In this document: positions 48,181 to 57,011 of the stretch, piece after piece
Layout of the letters: each line of letters opens with the position of its first letter
How positions within the stretch are numbered: the first letter of the stretch is position 1
Source: Candidatus Daviesbacteria bacterium
GTDB lineage: Bacteria > Patescibacteria > Microgenomatia > Daviesbacterales > UBA10151
NCBI GenBank assembly: GCA_016187025.1
Contig: JACPKM010000001.1
Location: 62,001 to 126,000 of the forward strand
Direction of reading: 5' to 3'
Length of the DNA stretch: 64,000 nt
Made by a program: the position numbers and the translations under genes
Notes under the pieces: generated by a model
Databases searched by the model: none
What the model saw: the letters and a program-made list of their open reading frames with translations, nothing else
Told to the model about the DNA's origin: nothing

Positions 48181-48309
48181 ATGAAACATGGACCCCACGA
48201 TAATTGTTTAATGTGCAGCATGGCAAAGGCTGTTGGAATGATGGAAAAGCATCCAAAGGATTGTAATTGTCAGGCTAATATTAAAAAAGAAGAAAAGAAG
48301 GATAAATGA
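48181..48309 (+). CDS. Small Cys/His-rich protein, 42 residues
   Basis: The start is preceded by AAAGGAG at a suitable distance. The product is MKHGPHDNCLMCSMAKAVGM followed by MEKHPKDCNCQANIKKEEKKDK; four cysteines (C-x2-C and C-x-C) and histidines could form a metal site. It lies five bases before the next thioredoxin-like gene and was below the usual size limit for gene calling. Confidence 0.6.
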   Translation: MKHGPHDNCLMCSMAKAVGMMEKHPKDCNCQANIKKEEKKDK

Positions 48310-48313
48310 CATT

Positions 48314-48616
48314 ATGAAACAAAAACTAATTGAACTTTGGAAAAATGATTGCGAGCATTGTGAGGCTACGGAGCCCATCATAAAAGAGCTTGAACAAGAG
48401 GGGTATAAGTTTGATAGATTTAATATAGAGACACCGGAAGGTGAGAAGGTTTGGAGAAGCTATTCCAGGGAAATAGATGAAAATAATAAGAAGATAGGTT
48501 ATGAATTGGGCTACATTTATACACCAACAATTATCAACCCAAAAACAAGACAGTTAAAAGCATTTAAAGATAGAGCGCCTAAGAAAGAAGAAATAATAGC
48601 TCTGGCTAATTCTTAG
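48314..48616 (+). CDS. Small thioredoxin/glutaredoxin-like protein
   Basis: 100 residues: KNDCEHCEATEPIIKEL holds the CxxC redox site at the N-terminus of a thioredoxin fold; YTPTIINPKTRQLK is the cis-proline segment. Cytoplasmic. It follows the small Cys-rich gene in what looks like one transcript. Confidence 0.75.
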   Translation: MKQKLIELWKNDCEHCEATEPIIKELEQEGYKFDRFNIETPEGEKVWRSYSREIDENNKKIGYELGYIYTPTIINPKTRQLKAFKDRAPKKEEIIALANS

Positions 48617-48649
48617 ATTTTATATTATTTTGGAAGGAGGTGGTAAATA

Positions 48650-48850
48650 ATGGATACTAATTTGAAATGCCCAATGTGTGGAGGCCAGTTTCATTCTCAA
48701 CAAGAATTAGATTCACACACAGAGCAGTCGCATGCTAAAAAAGAGAATCAGCAACAGGAGCACGCCATAAGCTGTTCCAAGTGTGGGTTAAAAGCAAAAT
48801 CTGTAGAGGATTTAAAAGAACATGAGGGACACCACAACATGAATGGTTAA
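48650..48850 (+). CDS. Two-zinc-finger small protein
   Basis: 66 residues; preceded by GGAAGGAGGTGG. It has two C2H2-type fingers: CPMCGGQFHSQQELDSHTEQ...SH and CSKCGLKAKSVEDLKEHEGHH. Ligands are complete in both. Such small fingers occur widely in CPR genomes; DNA or protein binding is inferred. Confidence 0.75.
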   Translation: MDTNLKCPMCGGQFHSQQELDSHTEQSHAKKENQQQEHAISCSKCGLKAKSVEDLKEHEGHHNMNG

Positions 48851-48870
48851 GAAAGAGTGGTGGAAAAACT

Positions 48871-49449
48871 ATGATTAGAATTAAAATTCTTACCGGTTCA
48901 GTGCGGCCTGGCAGATTTAATATCCAGCCAGCTACCTGGATCTATGAAATTGCTAAAAAAAGAACGGATATGGAGGTAGAACTTTTGGATTTACAGGAAG
49001 TAAACCTTCCTTTTCTGGATGAGTCAGTTCCACCTTCCCAAAGACAATATTCAAAGGAACATACTAAAAAATGGTCTAAGATTATTGGTGAGGCAGATGG
49101 TTTTATTTTTGTTACTCCGGAATACAATCATGGTGTATCACCAGTATTAAAAAATGCCGTAGATTATTTATTTTACGAATGGCATTATAAGCCTGTTAGT
49201 TTTGTAAGTTATGGATCTTTAGCCGGAGGGTCAAGAGCTGTTGAACATTGGCGGGGAATAGCTGCTGAGATAAAGATGTATGATTTAAGAGAACAAGTTA
49301 TGTTGCCTAACTATTGGGAAAACTTAGATAAAAATGGCAAATACCAGTTTAATGATGCTCAGGAAAAATCCGCTAGTGCAATGCTTGACGCTCTTATCTT
49401 TTGGGCAAAGAAAATGAAAGAGGCAAGAAAGGAATTGCAAAAACCATAA
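48871..49449 (+). CDS. NADPH-dependent FMN reductase (flavodoxin-like)
   Basis: 192 residues. FMN_red family: the phosphate loop GSVRPGRFNIQPATWI, then VTPEYNHGVSPVLKNAVDYL and SYGSLAGGSRAVEHWR. It reduces FMN or azo/quinone compounds using NADPH. In the redox run. Confidence 0.92.
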   Translation: MIRIKILTGSVRPGRFNIQPATWIYEIAKKRTDMEVELLDLQEVNLPFLDESVPPSQRQYSKEHTKKWSKIIGEADGFIFVTPEYNHGVSPVLKNAVDYLFYEWHYKPVSFVSYGSLAGGSRAVEHWRGIAAEIKMYDLREQVMLPNYWENLDKNGKYQFNDAQEKSASAMLDALIFWAKKMKEARKELQKP

Positions 49450-49464
49450 AAAGGAAAGCAACTT

Positions 49465-50814
49465 ATGAAAAAATTTGATGTTTTAGTTATAGGTAGTGGC
49501 GCAGGTCTTGAAGTGGCTTCATTTGCCGCTGAGAAAGGTTTATCGGTTGCTTTAGTGGAGGAAGGACGCTTAGGTGGAACATGTCTTAATAGGGGTTGTA
49601 TCCCCTCTAAAATGTTAATCCACTCGGCGGATGTAGCTGAAACTATTAAAAGCAGTCAGAAATTTGGGATTAAAAGTAAGATAGAGGGGATTGATTTTAC
49701 CTCTATTGTCAAAAGAGTTTCTGAAGTTGTGGATACAGATTCCAGCGGAATTGAACAAGCAGTAAGAAAAAGTGGTAATCCTGTTTTGTATAAAGTCAGA
49801 AGTAAATTTATTGGGCCAAAACAAATGCAGGCTGGGAATGAACAAATAGAAGCAGACAAAGTTTTTATTGTGGGAGGTACCAGACCTTCAACCCCTCCGG
49901 TTCCGGGTCTTGAGGATACACCTTACCTTGATAGCACAAAGGCTTTGAGATTGGAAAAGCAACCGGAGCATCTGGTAATTATCGGTGGAGGTTATATTGC
50001 CGCAGAGTTAGCTCACTTTTTTGGAGCATTGGGGACAAAGATAACTATTTTAGTAAGAGGAGAAAGAATGCTGGATAACGAAGATGATGAGATAGCAGAC
50101 TGGTTTACCAAGGAATTTTCTAAGAAACACAAAATTTTATTTAAAACTGAAACAGAAGCTGTCTCCTACCAGGACAACAGATTTATTATAAAACTAAAAA
50201 ATGATGGCGGGAAATTAGAATCTGATCAACTCCTTGTTGCTACGGGAAGAACACCCAATACAGATATACTGGACGTTAAAACTACAGGGGTAGATGTAGA
50301 TGATAAAGGTTATATTAAAGTAAACGACTACTTAGAAACAAACGTAGATGGGATATGGGCTTTTGGAGATATAGTAGGAATTTTACCATTCAGGCATACA
50401 GCCAATGATCAGGTAGGTTTTGCCATCGGAAACGCTTTTACTGATAAAAAAGTACCATTTGACCCCTTTGCCATTGGTCATGCGGTTTTTTCTTCTCCTC
50501 AAGTTGGAGGTGTTGGTAAAACAGAACAGGAGCTTAAGAAAGAAGGTATATCTTATAAAGTTGGTAAAGCAGAACTTAAAGATACAGGTATGGGTGGAGC
50601 CTTGCAGGAAAATGGTTTGGCAAAAGTTATAACAGATGAGACAGGAAAAAAGATATTAGGGGTTCATATTGTTGGTCCACAAGCCTCTATCTTAATTCAT
50701 GAAGCAATTGTGGCTATGAAGGGAAACGGGACAGTAGATGCTATTACCCAATCAGTCTATATTCACCCAGCGTTACCTGAATGGTTGCAAAGAGCATTTT
50801 TTGATATTGGATAA
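49465..50814 (+). CDS. Pyridine-nucleotide-disulfide oxidoreductase (mercuric reductase / dihydrolipoamide dehydrogenase type)
   Basis: 449 residues. FAD: VIGSGAGLEVASFAAEKGLS; redox disulfide: GGTCLNRGCIPSK; NAD(P): VIIGGGYIAAELAHFF; second FAD: DGIWAFGDIVG; the dimer domain ends in HPALPEWLQRAFFDI. The C-terminal His (HPALPE) is the usual base. No N-terminal heavy-metal domain or C-terminal Cys pair of MerA is seen, so a dithiol or disulfide substrate of the local redox system is likely. Confidence 0.9.
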   Translation: MKKFDVLVIGSGAGLEVASFAAEKGLSVALVEEGRLGGTCLNRGCIPSKMLIHSADVAETIKSSQKFGIKSKIEGIDFTSIVKRVSEVVDTDSSGIEQAVRKSGNPVLYKVRSKFIGPKQMQAGNEQIEADKVFIVGGTRPSTPPVPGLEDTPYLDSTKALRLEKQPEHLVIIGGGYIAAELAHFFGALGTKITILVRGERMLDNEDDEIADWFTKEFSKKHKILFKTETEAVSYQDNRFIIKLKNDGGKLESDQLLVATGRTPNTDILDVKTTGVDVDDKGYIKVNDYLETNVDGIWAFGDIVGILPFRHTANDQVGFAIGNAFTDKKVPFDPFAIGHAVFSSPQVGGVGKTEQELKKEGISYKVGKAELKDTGMGGALQENGLAKVITDETGKKILGVHIVGPQASILIHEAIVAMKGNGTVDAITQSVYIHPALPEWLQRAFFDIG

Positions 50815-50825
50815 CCAAAAAAACT

Positions 50826-51353
50826 ATGTACGACGAAAATAAATTGCTAAAATTTAGAAAACAAAAAGATCAGGCTTGGAAAAACGATAAAGAATCTCCT
50901 TTAACCGAAGAACAAAAGAAGAACTTTAAAAGTTTAAACTATTTTCCACCTAATCCTGATTTGAGTTTTGAATTAGAGCTTGATAAAAATATACCTGATA
51001 TAGGCAAAGAGGTAATTATTAAAACCACAGGTGGAGATGAACAGGTATATCTAAGAGCTGGCAAAGTAAAGCTTAGTGTTGAAGGCGCAGAAGTTGAAGC
51101 AATTGTTTTTGAAGATCCGCATCAAGAACAGTTTCAATATTATCTTTTATTTCGCGATCAAACAACTGGTAAAGAAACTTATGAAAATGGCAGGATGTTA
51201 CAAATTCCAAAAAAGGGAGATAAGTTAATTGTTGACTTTAATTATGCTTACAATCCATATAGTTCATACAATGAAAATTGGGATTGCCCAATAACACCAG
51301 AAGAAAATATTTTACCAATAGCAATTAAAGCAGGAGAAAAAAGATTTATATGA
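50826..51353 (+). CDS. DUF1684-family protein
   Basis: 175 residues. The layout matches DUF1684: KQKDQAWKNDKESPLTEEQK, FPPNPDLSFELELDKNI, then YENGRMLQIPKKGDKLIVDF and YNPYSSYNENWDCPITPEEN. Function unknown in the family. Follows the disulfide oxidoreductase by 11 bp. Confidence 0.85.
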   Translation: MYDENKLLKFRKQKDQAWKNDKESPLTEEQKKNFKSLNYFPPNPDLSFELELDKNIPDIGKEVIIKTTGGDEQVYLRAGKVKLSVEGAEVEAIVFEDPHQEQFQYYLLFRDQTTGKETYENGRMLQIPKKGDKLIVDFNYAYNPYSSYNENWDCPITPEENILPIAIKAGEKRFI

Positions 51354-51374
51354 GTTTGTTATTTGTCTATAAAC

Positions 51375-51686
51375 CTAAGCGGATTGTTCTCCCCATTCGC
51401 TTATTTTTTCAAAAATTTCTTTTAAAGACTCTCCTTTTGTAGTTAATGTATATTCTACGTGCAAAGGAATTTCTGTATAGATTTTCTTTTTGAGAATGCC
51501 TTCTTTTTCCAGTTCTTTCAGGCGCAGAGAAAGAGTCTTTGGGCTAATGCCGTTTAATTCTCCCTGTAACTGCCCGAACCTTTTTGTTCCAGAAAAAAGG
51601 CTATGGAGGATGTACATAGACCATTTGTTGCCAATAATTTTAAGAGTTTTCGATACTCCGCAGGTTTTATGATTTTCTACTGCCAT
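51375..51686 (-). CDS. HxlR-family winged-helix regulator
   Basis: 103 residues. CGVSKTLKIIGNKWSMYIL (with the conserved N-terminal cysteine typical of redox-sensing members), GISPKTLSLRLKELEKEG. It is divergent from the LUD gene 86 bp away; TACTACTT/AAGTAGTA half-sites in that gap are candidate operators. Confidence 0.9.
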   Translation of the reverse strand: MAVENHKTCGVSKTLKIIGNKWSMYILHSLFSGTKRFGQLQGELNGISPKTLSLRLKELEKEGILKKKIYTEIPLHVEYTLTTKGESLKEIFEKISEWGEQSA

Positions 51687-51772
51687 AATTTTCTTAATTA
51701 TACTACTTATGGTACGAACTTCCCATTTTATAACTACTTTACAAAAGGAAGTAGTACTGCTAATATGTATTT

Positions 51773-52390
51773 ATGAACAAATTTGATGAGTTGGCAGATT
51801 CCCCAGTAATTGAAAAAACAGTCCGGGCTCTGAATTCAAATGGCATAGAAACTATTGTTGTAGAAAATGGTGAAGAGGCCAAGAAAAAAGCTCTTGAGAT
51901 TTTACCTGAAGGAAAAGAAATCATGACAATGGTCTCTGTTACTTTAGATACAATCAGCTTATCAACAGAGGTAAATAAAGAAGGTGGTAAATACAAACCC
52001 GTCAGAGATAAACTGTATGCCATGGATAGAGAAACTCAAGCTAAGGAAATGAAAAGTTTGGGTTCAACCCCTGACTGGGCAATTGGCAGCGTTCACGCTA
52101 TTACACAAGATGGACAAATATTGGTAGCATCGGCAACAGGTAGTCAATTGCCAGCATATGCTTATGGGGCAATAAATGTTTTGTGGATAGTTGGTGGACA
52201 GAAAATTGTTAAAAACTTGGAAGAAGGTTTAAAGCGGATATATGAATATGTTTTACCTCTGGAGAGTGAGCGCGCTAAAAAAGCTTATGGGGTACCAGGC
52301 AGTTCAGTAAACAAAATATTAATAATTAGCAAAGAGGCTCAACCTGGAAGAATCAAGGTTATCCTGGTCAAAGAAAAACTTGGATTTTAA
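51773..52390 (+). CDS. LUD-domain protein (LutC/YkgG-like)
   Basis: 205 residues. The LUD fold is indicated by DWAIGSVHAITQDGQILVASATGSQLPAYAYG and IVGGQKIVKNLEEGLKRI. LUD proteins act with LutA/LutB in L-lactate oxidation; no partners are visible, so it may serve another role in this redox cluster. Confidence 0.8.
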   Translation: MNKFDELADSPVIEKTVRALNSNGIETIVVENGEEAKKKALEILPEGKEIMTMVSVTLDTISLSTEVNKEGGKYKPVRDKLYAMDRETQAKEMKSLGSTPDWAIGSVHAITQDGQILVASATGSQLPAYAYGAINVLWIVGGQKIVKNLEEGLKRIYEYVLPLESERAKKAYGVPGSSVNKILIISKEAQPGRIKVILVKEKLGF

Positions 52391-52432
52391 TAGGAGAAAC
52401 TGAATAAGCATGTGAAGCATACTCGCATCCTT

Positions 52433-53311
52433 CTAATTCCTATTATTCCCTATTTTCCAAACACTTTTTTCCCTAAAAGCTGGAATGGTCTGACGCTTAG
52501 CTGCATTTAAAATAACTGGGGCTGGCTTATTTTGTTTTTCTGCATATTCTACAGCATCAATAATTTTAGAGCCTTTTAAATAAGTAATTCTTTTGTGTAA
52601 AGCCTCCATCACAGCAAGCAGGATTAGCCTCTCTATCTTTTTTGTACTTCTATCATCTCTAAAATCCTTAAAAGACTGATAATATTCTTGTTTCTCTTTA
52701 TCCCGGATAATAATTCCCGGGAACCCTAATCTGTACAACTGATAGTTTATAAGCACTCTACCAATTCTACCGTTACCATCATTAAAAGGATGAATTATCT
52801 CAAATTGCAGGTGAAATTTAGCAATCTTATCTATAAAATAAGTACTTTGATCACTGGAATATTCAATTAAAGCCTCTTCCAGCATTCGTTCTATATGCTC
52901 AGGAGCCGGGGCGATGAAACTACCTACCCTGACATACTCCCCCTTTTTCCGGAATCTTCCAGCAATACTATCATCAATATTTCCTATTAACATTTGATGG
53001 AGTAGTAATATAGTTTCTTTAGAAAGATCCTCATAAGCTTTAGTCTGGATATATTCCATAACTCTGGCTAAATTCTTAGCCTCATATACTTCACGCAGGC
53101 TGACATCTTTTGACACTTCCATCTCTAAAAGTATCTTCTCTGTTTCTTTTAAAGTAAGCGTAGAGTTTTCTATGGCATTAGAGTTATAGACACTTTCCGG
53201 AATTTCAGCTTCATTAATAAGTTGTAGCAAAAAACCTTTACCAATTTTTAAACGGTCATATTCCTTTTTAAGAATTTCTATTCTTCTTTGCAGGGAAAAC
53301 GAGGTTGACAT
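52433..53311 (-). CDS. Fic-domain protein (second)
   Basis: 292 residues. Inhibitory motif YNSNAIENSTLTL (S/TxxxE) near residue 42, Fic motif HPFNDGNGRIGR with the catalytic histidine, and an adjacent beta-hairpin region. Distinct from the island Fic. A truncated relative with the same N-terminus lies at 56863-56994. Confidence 0.9.
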   Translation of the reverse strand: MSTSFSLQRRIEILKKEYDRLKIGKGFLLQLINEAEIPESVYNSNAIENSTLTLKETEKILLEMEVSKDVSLREVYEAKNLARVMEYIQTKAYEDLSKETILLLHQMLIGNIDDSIAGRFRKKGEYVRVGSFIAPAPEHIERMLEEALIEYSSDQSTYFIDKIAKFHLQFEIIHPFNDGNGRIGRVLINYQLYRLGFPGIIIRDKEKQEYYQSFKDFRDDRSTKKIERLILLAVMEALHKRITYLKGSKIIDAVEYAEKQNKPAPVILNAAKRQTIPAFREKSVWKIGNNRN

Positions 53312-53328
53312 GATACCTGTATTATATT

Positions 53329-53390
53329 AAATTCACACTATTTTGTCAATTAAACGTGAATATAATATCATTTACGGGATAAATTCACGT
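53329..53390. promoter_or_regulatory. Operator-like repeats upstream of fic, copy 1
   Basis: ACGTGAAT (53354-53361) and ATTCACGT (53383-53390) are inverted with a 21-bp spacer, and a further ATTCAC half-site is at 53330. The arrangement, just upstream of the Fic ATG at 53311, suggests autoregulation. The same arrangement recurs at 57012-57072. Confidence 0.6.
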
Positions 53391-53528
53391 TATTTTACTC
53401 GAGGATCGTAACGTTAATATAACCAGTCAATTCGTGCGTATTTTCAAGGTATTTGAGGATTTCAAGTTCATTAGCCAACTACGGGAAGAGATGGATAAAA
53501 GTACAGCCAGCGATGGCGATGGCATGAT

Positions 53529-54038
53529 TTAGGTTTCAATTTCAATATCTAAATTTGGAACTTTACCATACCCTTGCAAGGCGGCAATGAATCTTTCACC
53601 AAAATCTACCGATTGAATTAAAACCTCAGGATTTCCAGCCTTCTCAAGCAACCATTCCCCAGTATCCGTTTCTTTGTCCGTTCCATAGTGATATGAGTAA
53701 TTCGTAAAAACAATAGCATTTGAAGGTGATGGCTTACCCTTTGTGGCAAAAACGGCTGCATCTCGCATTTTCGTAATAGCACCTACCCAAGGAACATCCT
53801 CTGGGCGTGCATTAGGTGAAAGAGGTAGGTTCATGTCAATAAACACAATAAATGGTTTTCCTATCATCCGCTGTTTAAGTGCGTGTTTATATAGTTTTAA
53901 CACACTGAATCGGAACTCTCGTTCTTTGTTGAACTTCCCCCCTATGTGCAATACACCCTCTCGCTCTTTACTCTTAACCTCAACAACAATTCCCTCTTTC
54001 GTTTCTGGGTGAGTAGCTATAAATTCCGAATGTTTCAT
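53529..54038 (-). pseudogene. C-terminal fragment of a frameshifted SEC-C protein gene
   Basis: 169 residues (KHSEFIATHPETKEGIVVEV...). The frame overlaps the end of the SEC-C gene in a different phase. In the SEC-C protein, DETF is followed out of frame by EFIATHPETKEG, so an indel near 54025 seems to split one gene of about 280 residues. Function unknown. Confidence 0.55.
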
Positions 54039-54327
54039 CTGCTTTTTGGTATGGATAAATGCGGCTTCCTAATGCCCACACTTTCTTGCCCTTAAAGACG
54101 ATTGGTTGAACAAAATCTATAAATATGCCCGACTGTCGCAATATATACCTTCTCTCAACCTGTTCTGCTTCGATTTTACGCATCATTTCTTCCATCTCTG
54201 GTGTTGGCTTCTCTATTTTGGTAACTTTAGGCACACCATACGGGAAACCACCCATTAGGTAATGACATTTCTTATATTTCTTACCGCTATTACACGGACA
54301 GGGATCGTTTCTGCCTATCTTTGACAT
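53980..54327 (-). pseudogene. N-terminal SEC-C zinc-binding fragment
   Basis: 115 residues starting MSKIGRNDPCPCNSGKKYKK, the SEC-C metal-binding motif. It continues with IFIDFVQPIVFKGKKVWALG as in larger SEC-C domain proteins. The sequence goes out of phase after DETF (compare the fragment at 53529-54038). If no error exists, the SEC-C part could still be made as a short protein. Confidence 0.6.
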
Positions 54328-54345
54328 GGTATTGTTTGACTGGGG

Positions 54346-54576
54346 TTAGCGTTTCCTATCCTGTGGTGGAAAAGGATCTCGGCCAAAACTGTCTTTGTCC
54401 CTAATCCTTCCATCTGGACGATGGGTTACTATCTCTGATTGGTTATTGATCGCTATTTGCCTTGCTGCATCGTAAGCCTCTGACTGTGTGTCATGTACAG
54501 AAGTCACGCGACTATTGCCCGCACCGCGAACCGCCCAATCTGTGCCGTATGGTACTACATGTTGTGATTTTGCCAT
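54346..54576 (-). CDS. DUF2188-family small protein
   Basis: 76 residues. QHVVPYGTDWAVRGAGNSRV...AYDAARQIAINNQSEIVTHR is the DUF2188 pattern. Family function unknown. It is 18 bp upstream of the SEC-C gene in the same orientation. Confidence 0.85.
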   Translation of the reverse strand: MAKSQHVVPYGTDWAVRGAGNSRVTSVHDTQSEAYDAARQIAINNQSEIVTHRPDGRIRDKDSFGRDPFPPQDRKR

Positions 54577-54618
54577 TTTTGCTTCACCCCCCTCATATTT
54601 TGATATATTTATATCGAC

Positions 54619-54647
54619 TTGACATGACTATAAATTTGTCATAAAGT
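54619..54647 (+). promoter_or_regulatory. Promoter and operator of the S24 repressor gene
   Basis: TTGACA (54619-54624), 17 bp, TAAAGT (54642-54647). The whole spacer is the inverted repeat TGAC-TATAAATTT-GTCA (54625-54641), so a repressor bound there would block polymerase. This fits autoregulation by the LexA-like product. Confidence 0.7.
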
Positions 54648-54656
54648 TATCATAAT

Positions 54657-55256
54657 ATGGATATTAAAGTCAAGCCCCTAACTAACAAACAAAAGGAAGC
54701 GTTAGATTTCGTAAATTCTTTCATGCAAGAAAAAGGATACGCCCCTTCTTTGCGTGAATTAGCCACATTTTTGGACACCAAAAACCTAAGTACCGCACAG
54801 TACTACATCGAAGAATTAGAAAAAAAAGGTTATCTAAAACGAGATCCACATAAAAATAGAGGTATAGCACCAATTACCCAAAAACAAACTATTCCTCTAC
54901 TGGGTTTTATAGCTACCGGGGAACCCATAGAGCCGATTGAAAACGCTGAACCCATACAAGTATCATCGAATATTAAATTGAATCCAAACCATTCCTACTA
55001 CGCTCTTAAGGTAAAAGGTGACAGCATGATGGATATGGGAATTCTGGATAATGACATCGTTCTTATTAAGCATCAAATGACAGCAGATATCGGGGACACA
55101 GTAGTTGGAATTACGGAAAAAGGTGCTACATTAAAAGTTTTAGGTGAAAAAAATGGAAGAACAATCTTACAACCAAAAAATCCAAATTATGAAATAATAA
55201 TTCCAGAACAACTCGAAATAAGAGGTGTCTTTGTTGGATTATTAAGAAAAAATTAA
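54657..55256 (+). CDS. LexA-type S24 repressor
   Basis: 199 residues. HTH: PSLRELATFLDTKNLSTAQY. S24 peptidase: cleavage-site region GFIATGEPIE, serine in KGDSMMDMGI, lysine in GATLKVLG. It may autocleave upon RecA filament formation. The usual Ala-Gly cleavage bond is Thr-Gly here (ATGE), so cleavage could be altered. The stop is one base before the methyltransferase ATG, so it probably controls the restriction-modification genes. Confidence 0.85.
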   Translation: MDIKVKPLTNKQKEALDFVNSFMQEKGYAPSLRELATFLDTKNLSTAQYYIEELEKKGYLKRDPHKNRGIAPITQKQTIPLLGFIATGEPIEPIENAEPIQVSSNIKLNPNHSYYALKVKGDSMMDMGILDNDIVLIKHQMTADIGDTVVGITEKGATLKVLGEKNGRTILQPKNPNYEIIIPEQLEIRGVFVGLLRKN

Positions 55257-55257
55257 C

Positions 55258-56040
55258 ATGAATTCACTAGACGACTATATCAATAAAATAATTTGTGGTG
55301 ATTGTATTGAAATAATGCAGAAAATGCCTGAAAAAAGCATTGATTTAGCTGTTACCTCACCACCATATAATCTTAAAAACTCTACAGGTAATGGCATGAA
55401 GGACGGAAGGGGTGGTAAATGGGCAAATGCACAACTACAAAAGGGCTACCACAACTATGATGACAATATGCCACATGATCTGTATGCGACATGGCAAAGG
55501 AAATGTTTAGAAGAAATGATGAGATTGTTAAAAGATGATGGGGCAATTTTCTATAATCACAAATGGCGTGTTCAGGATGGTTTACTTCAAGATAGACAAG
55601 ATATAGTTTCAGGTTTTCCAGTCAGACAAATAATCATATGGCATCGCAACGGCGGTATTAACTTTAATAGAGGCTATTTTTTACCAACGTACGAGGTAAT
55701 TTATTTAATCGCAAAGAAGAATTTCAAGTTAGCACCAAAAGCTAATGCGTATGGCGATGTGTGGGATATTGGGCAAGATCTCAATAATCCCCACCCCGCA
55801 CCATTTCCGGTAGAACTTATTGAACGGATAATAGGTTCAACAACTGCAAATATCATCCTCGATCCTTTTATTGGTTCTGGAACCACTGCGGTAGTAGCTA
55901 AACAACTGGGAAGAAAATATATCGGCATTGACGTGTCACCTGAATACTGCAAAATGGCTGAAAATCGGATAGAAAAAGGATACTTTGCTAAAAAGAATCA
56001 AGAACGTATGCCTTTATTTTCAGATGATTCTTTGATATAA
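55258..56040 (+). CDS. N4-cytosine (or N6-adenine) DNA methyltransferase, beta-type
   Basis: 260 residues. Motif IV TSPPYNLK lies near the N-terminus and the SAM-binding motif DPFIGSGTTAVVAKQLGRKY near the C-terminus, giving the beta order. The SPPY form favours N4-cytosine. Together with the MvaI/BcnI-like nuclease it fits a CCWGG- or CCSGG-type system. Confidence 0.9.
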   Translation: MNSLDDYINKIICGDCIEIMQKMPEKSIDLAVTSPPYNLKNSTGNGMKDGRGGKWANAQLQKGYHNYDDNMPHDLYATWQRKCLEEMMRLLKDDGAIFYNHKWRVQDGLLQDRQDIVSGFPVRQIIIWHRNGGINFNRGYFLPTYEVIYLIAKKNFKLAPKANAYGDVWDIGQDLNNPHPAPFPVELIERIIGSTTANIILDPFIGSGTTAVVAKQLGRKYIGIDVSPEYCKMAENRIEKGYFAKKNQERMPLFSDDSLI

Positions 56041-56049
56041 GATAACATC

Positions 56050-56838
56050 ATGCAACTTTATACAAAAGATGAACTAATTAAAAGATTAAAAAAATTGGCA
56101 GAAATGGGTTGGATCCCAAATGGTAGGTTTGGGAACCATGGCGGTATAGGAAATACTTTAGAAGATTTTCTAGAAATTGAAGAAAACAATTTACCTATTC
56201 CAAATGCTGCAGAATGGGAACTTAAATCACAACGGGCAAATACAACTTCCCTTACTACTCTTTTCCATATGGAACCATCACCAAGAGCTGTAGGATTTGT
56301 ACCAAAAGTTTTATTGCCTCTTTATGGGTGGGGACATCAAGGGGCGGGAACTACCTATAACGCAGAAGAGATGAGTTTTAGGCAAACAATTCATGGATTA
56401 TCTCATAGCGACAGAGGCTTTATTGTGCAAATTGATAGGATTGCTAAAAAAATTCTGGTTTCTTTTGATGCTTCTAAAGTTAGCGAAAAACATACAAAGT
56501 GGTTAGAAGGCGTAAAAGAGAAAGTTGGTTTAGGTGAACTTAACCCACAACCATACTGGGGATTTGACGATCTTGAACATAAAGCAGGTACTAAATTATT
56601 AAATTGTTTTTATGTTCAAGCTGAAGTCAAAACCGAGAAAGGAAAAGAGTTCTATTGGTATAACAAAGCACAGATGTTGCAGAAATTTAGATTCGAAGGA
56701 TTATTGGAAGCACTTGAAAAAGGCGTGATGCTAGTAGACTTCGATGCACGGACAGGACACAACCATGGTACAAAATTTAGGCTGAAACAAAATCGCCTTC
56801 CGATGTTATACGAAAAAGTGACGACTGTCGTAGGTTAA
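56050..56838 (+). CDS. MvaI/BcnI-like restriction endonuclease
   Basis: 262 residues. GGIGNTLEDFLEIEENNLP and AEWELKSQRAN provide the acidic-ELK catalytic arrangement of MvaI/BcnI nucleases. The C-terminal GTKFRLKQNRLPMLYEKV follows. Members cut CCWGG or CCSGG as monomers. Nine bases after the methyltransferase stop, so the three genes form one operon. Confidence 0.9.
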   Translation: MQLYTKDELIKRLKKLAEMGWIPNGRFGNHGGIGNTLEDFLEIEENNLPIPNAAEWELKSQRANTTSLTTLFHMEPSPRAVGFVPKVLLPLYGWGHQGAGTTYNAEEMSFRQTIHGLSHSDRGFIVQIDRIAKKILVSFDASKVSEKHTKWLEGVKEKVGLGELNPQPYWGFDDLEHKAGTKLLNCFYVQAEVKTEKGKEFYWYNKAQMLQKFRFEGLLEALEKGVMLVDFDARTGHNHGTKFRLKQNRLPMLYEKVTTVVG

Positions 56839-56862
56839 TATCTTCACCTGTGAAATAGATCT

Positions 56863-56994
56863 TCAACTTTTACACCAAACTTTCATGAGATTTTCATCAA
56901 TAATTTTAAGTAAAGATTCTTCACCTATCTTTAAACGATCATATTCTTTTTTAAGCGTTTCTATCCTTTTTTGATATTGAAGGGGAGTTGACAT
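56863..56994 (-). pseudogene. Truncated fic copy (N-terminal 43 residues)
   Basis: MSTPLQYQKRIETLKKEYDR-LKIGEESLLKIIDE is closely similar to the start of the 52433-53311 Fic protein (MSTSFSLQRRIEILKKEYDR), then stops at 56863. It keeps the same upstream operator repeats. It is a remnant of duplication or recombination. Confidence 0.75.
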
Positions 56995-57011
56995 AGCTGC
57001 TGCATTATATC

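Noticed and set aside
49465..50814. Mercury resistance operon (MerA)
   Set aside because: The protein lacks the N-terminal metal domain and C-terminal cysteine pair of MerA, and no merR, merT or merP is near.
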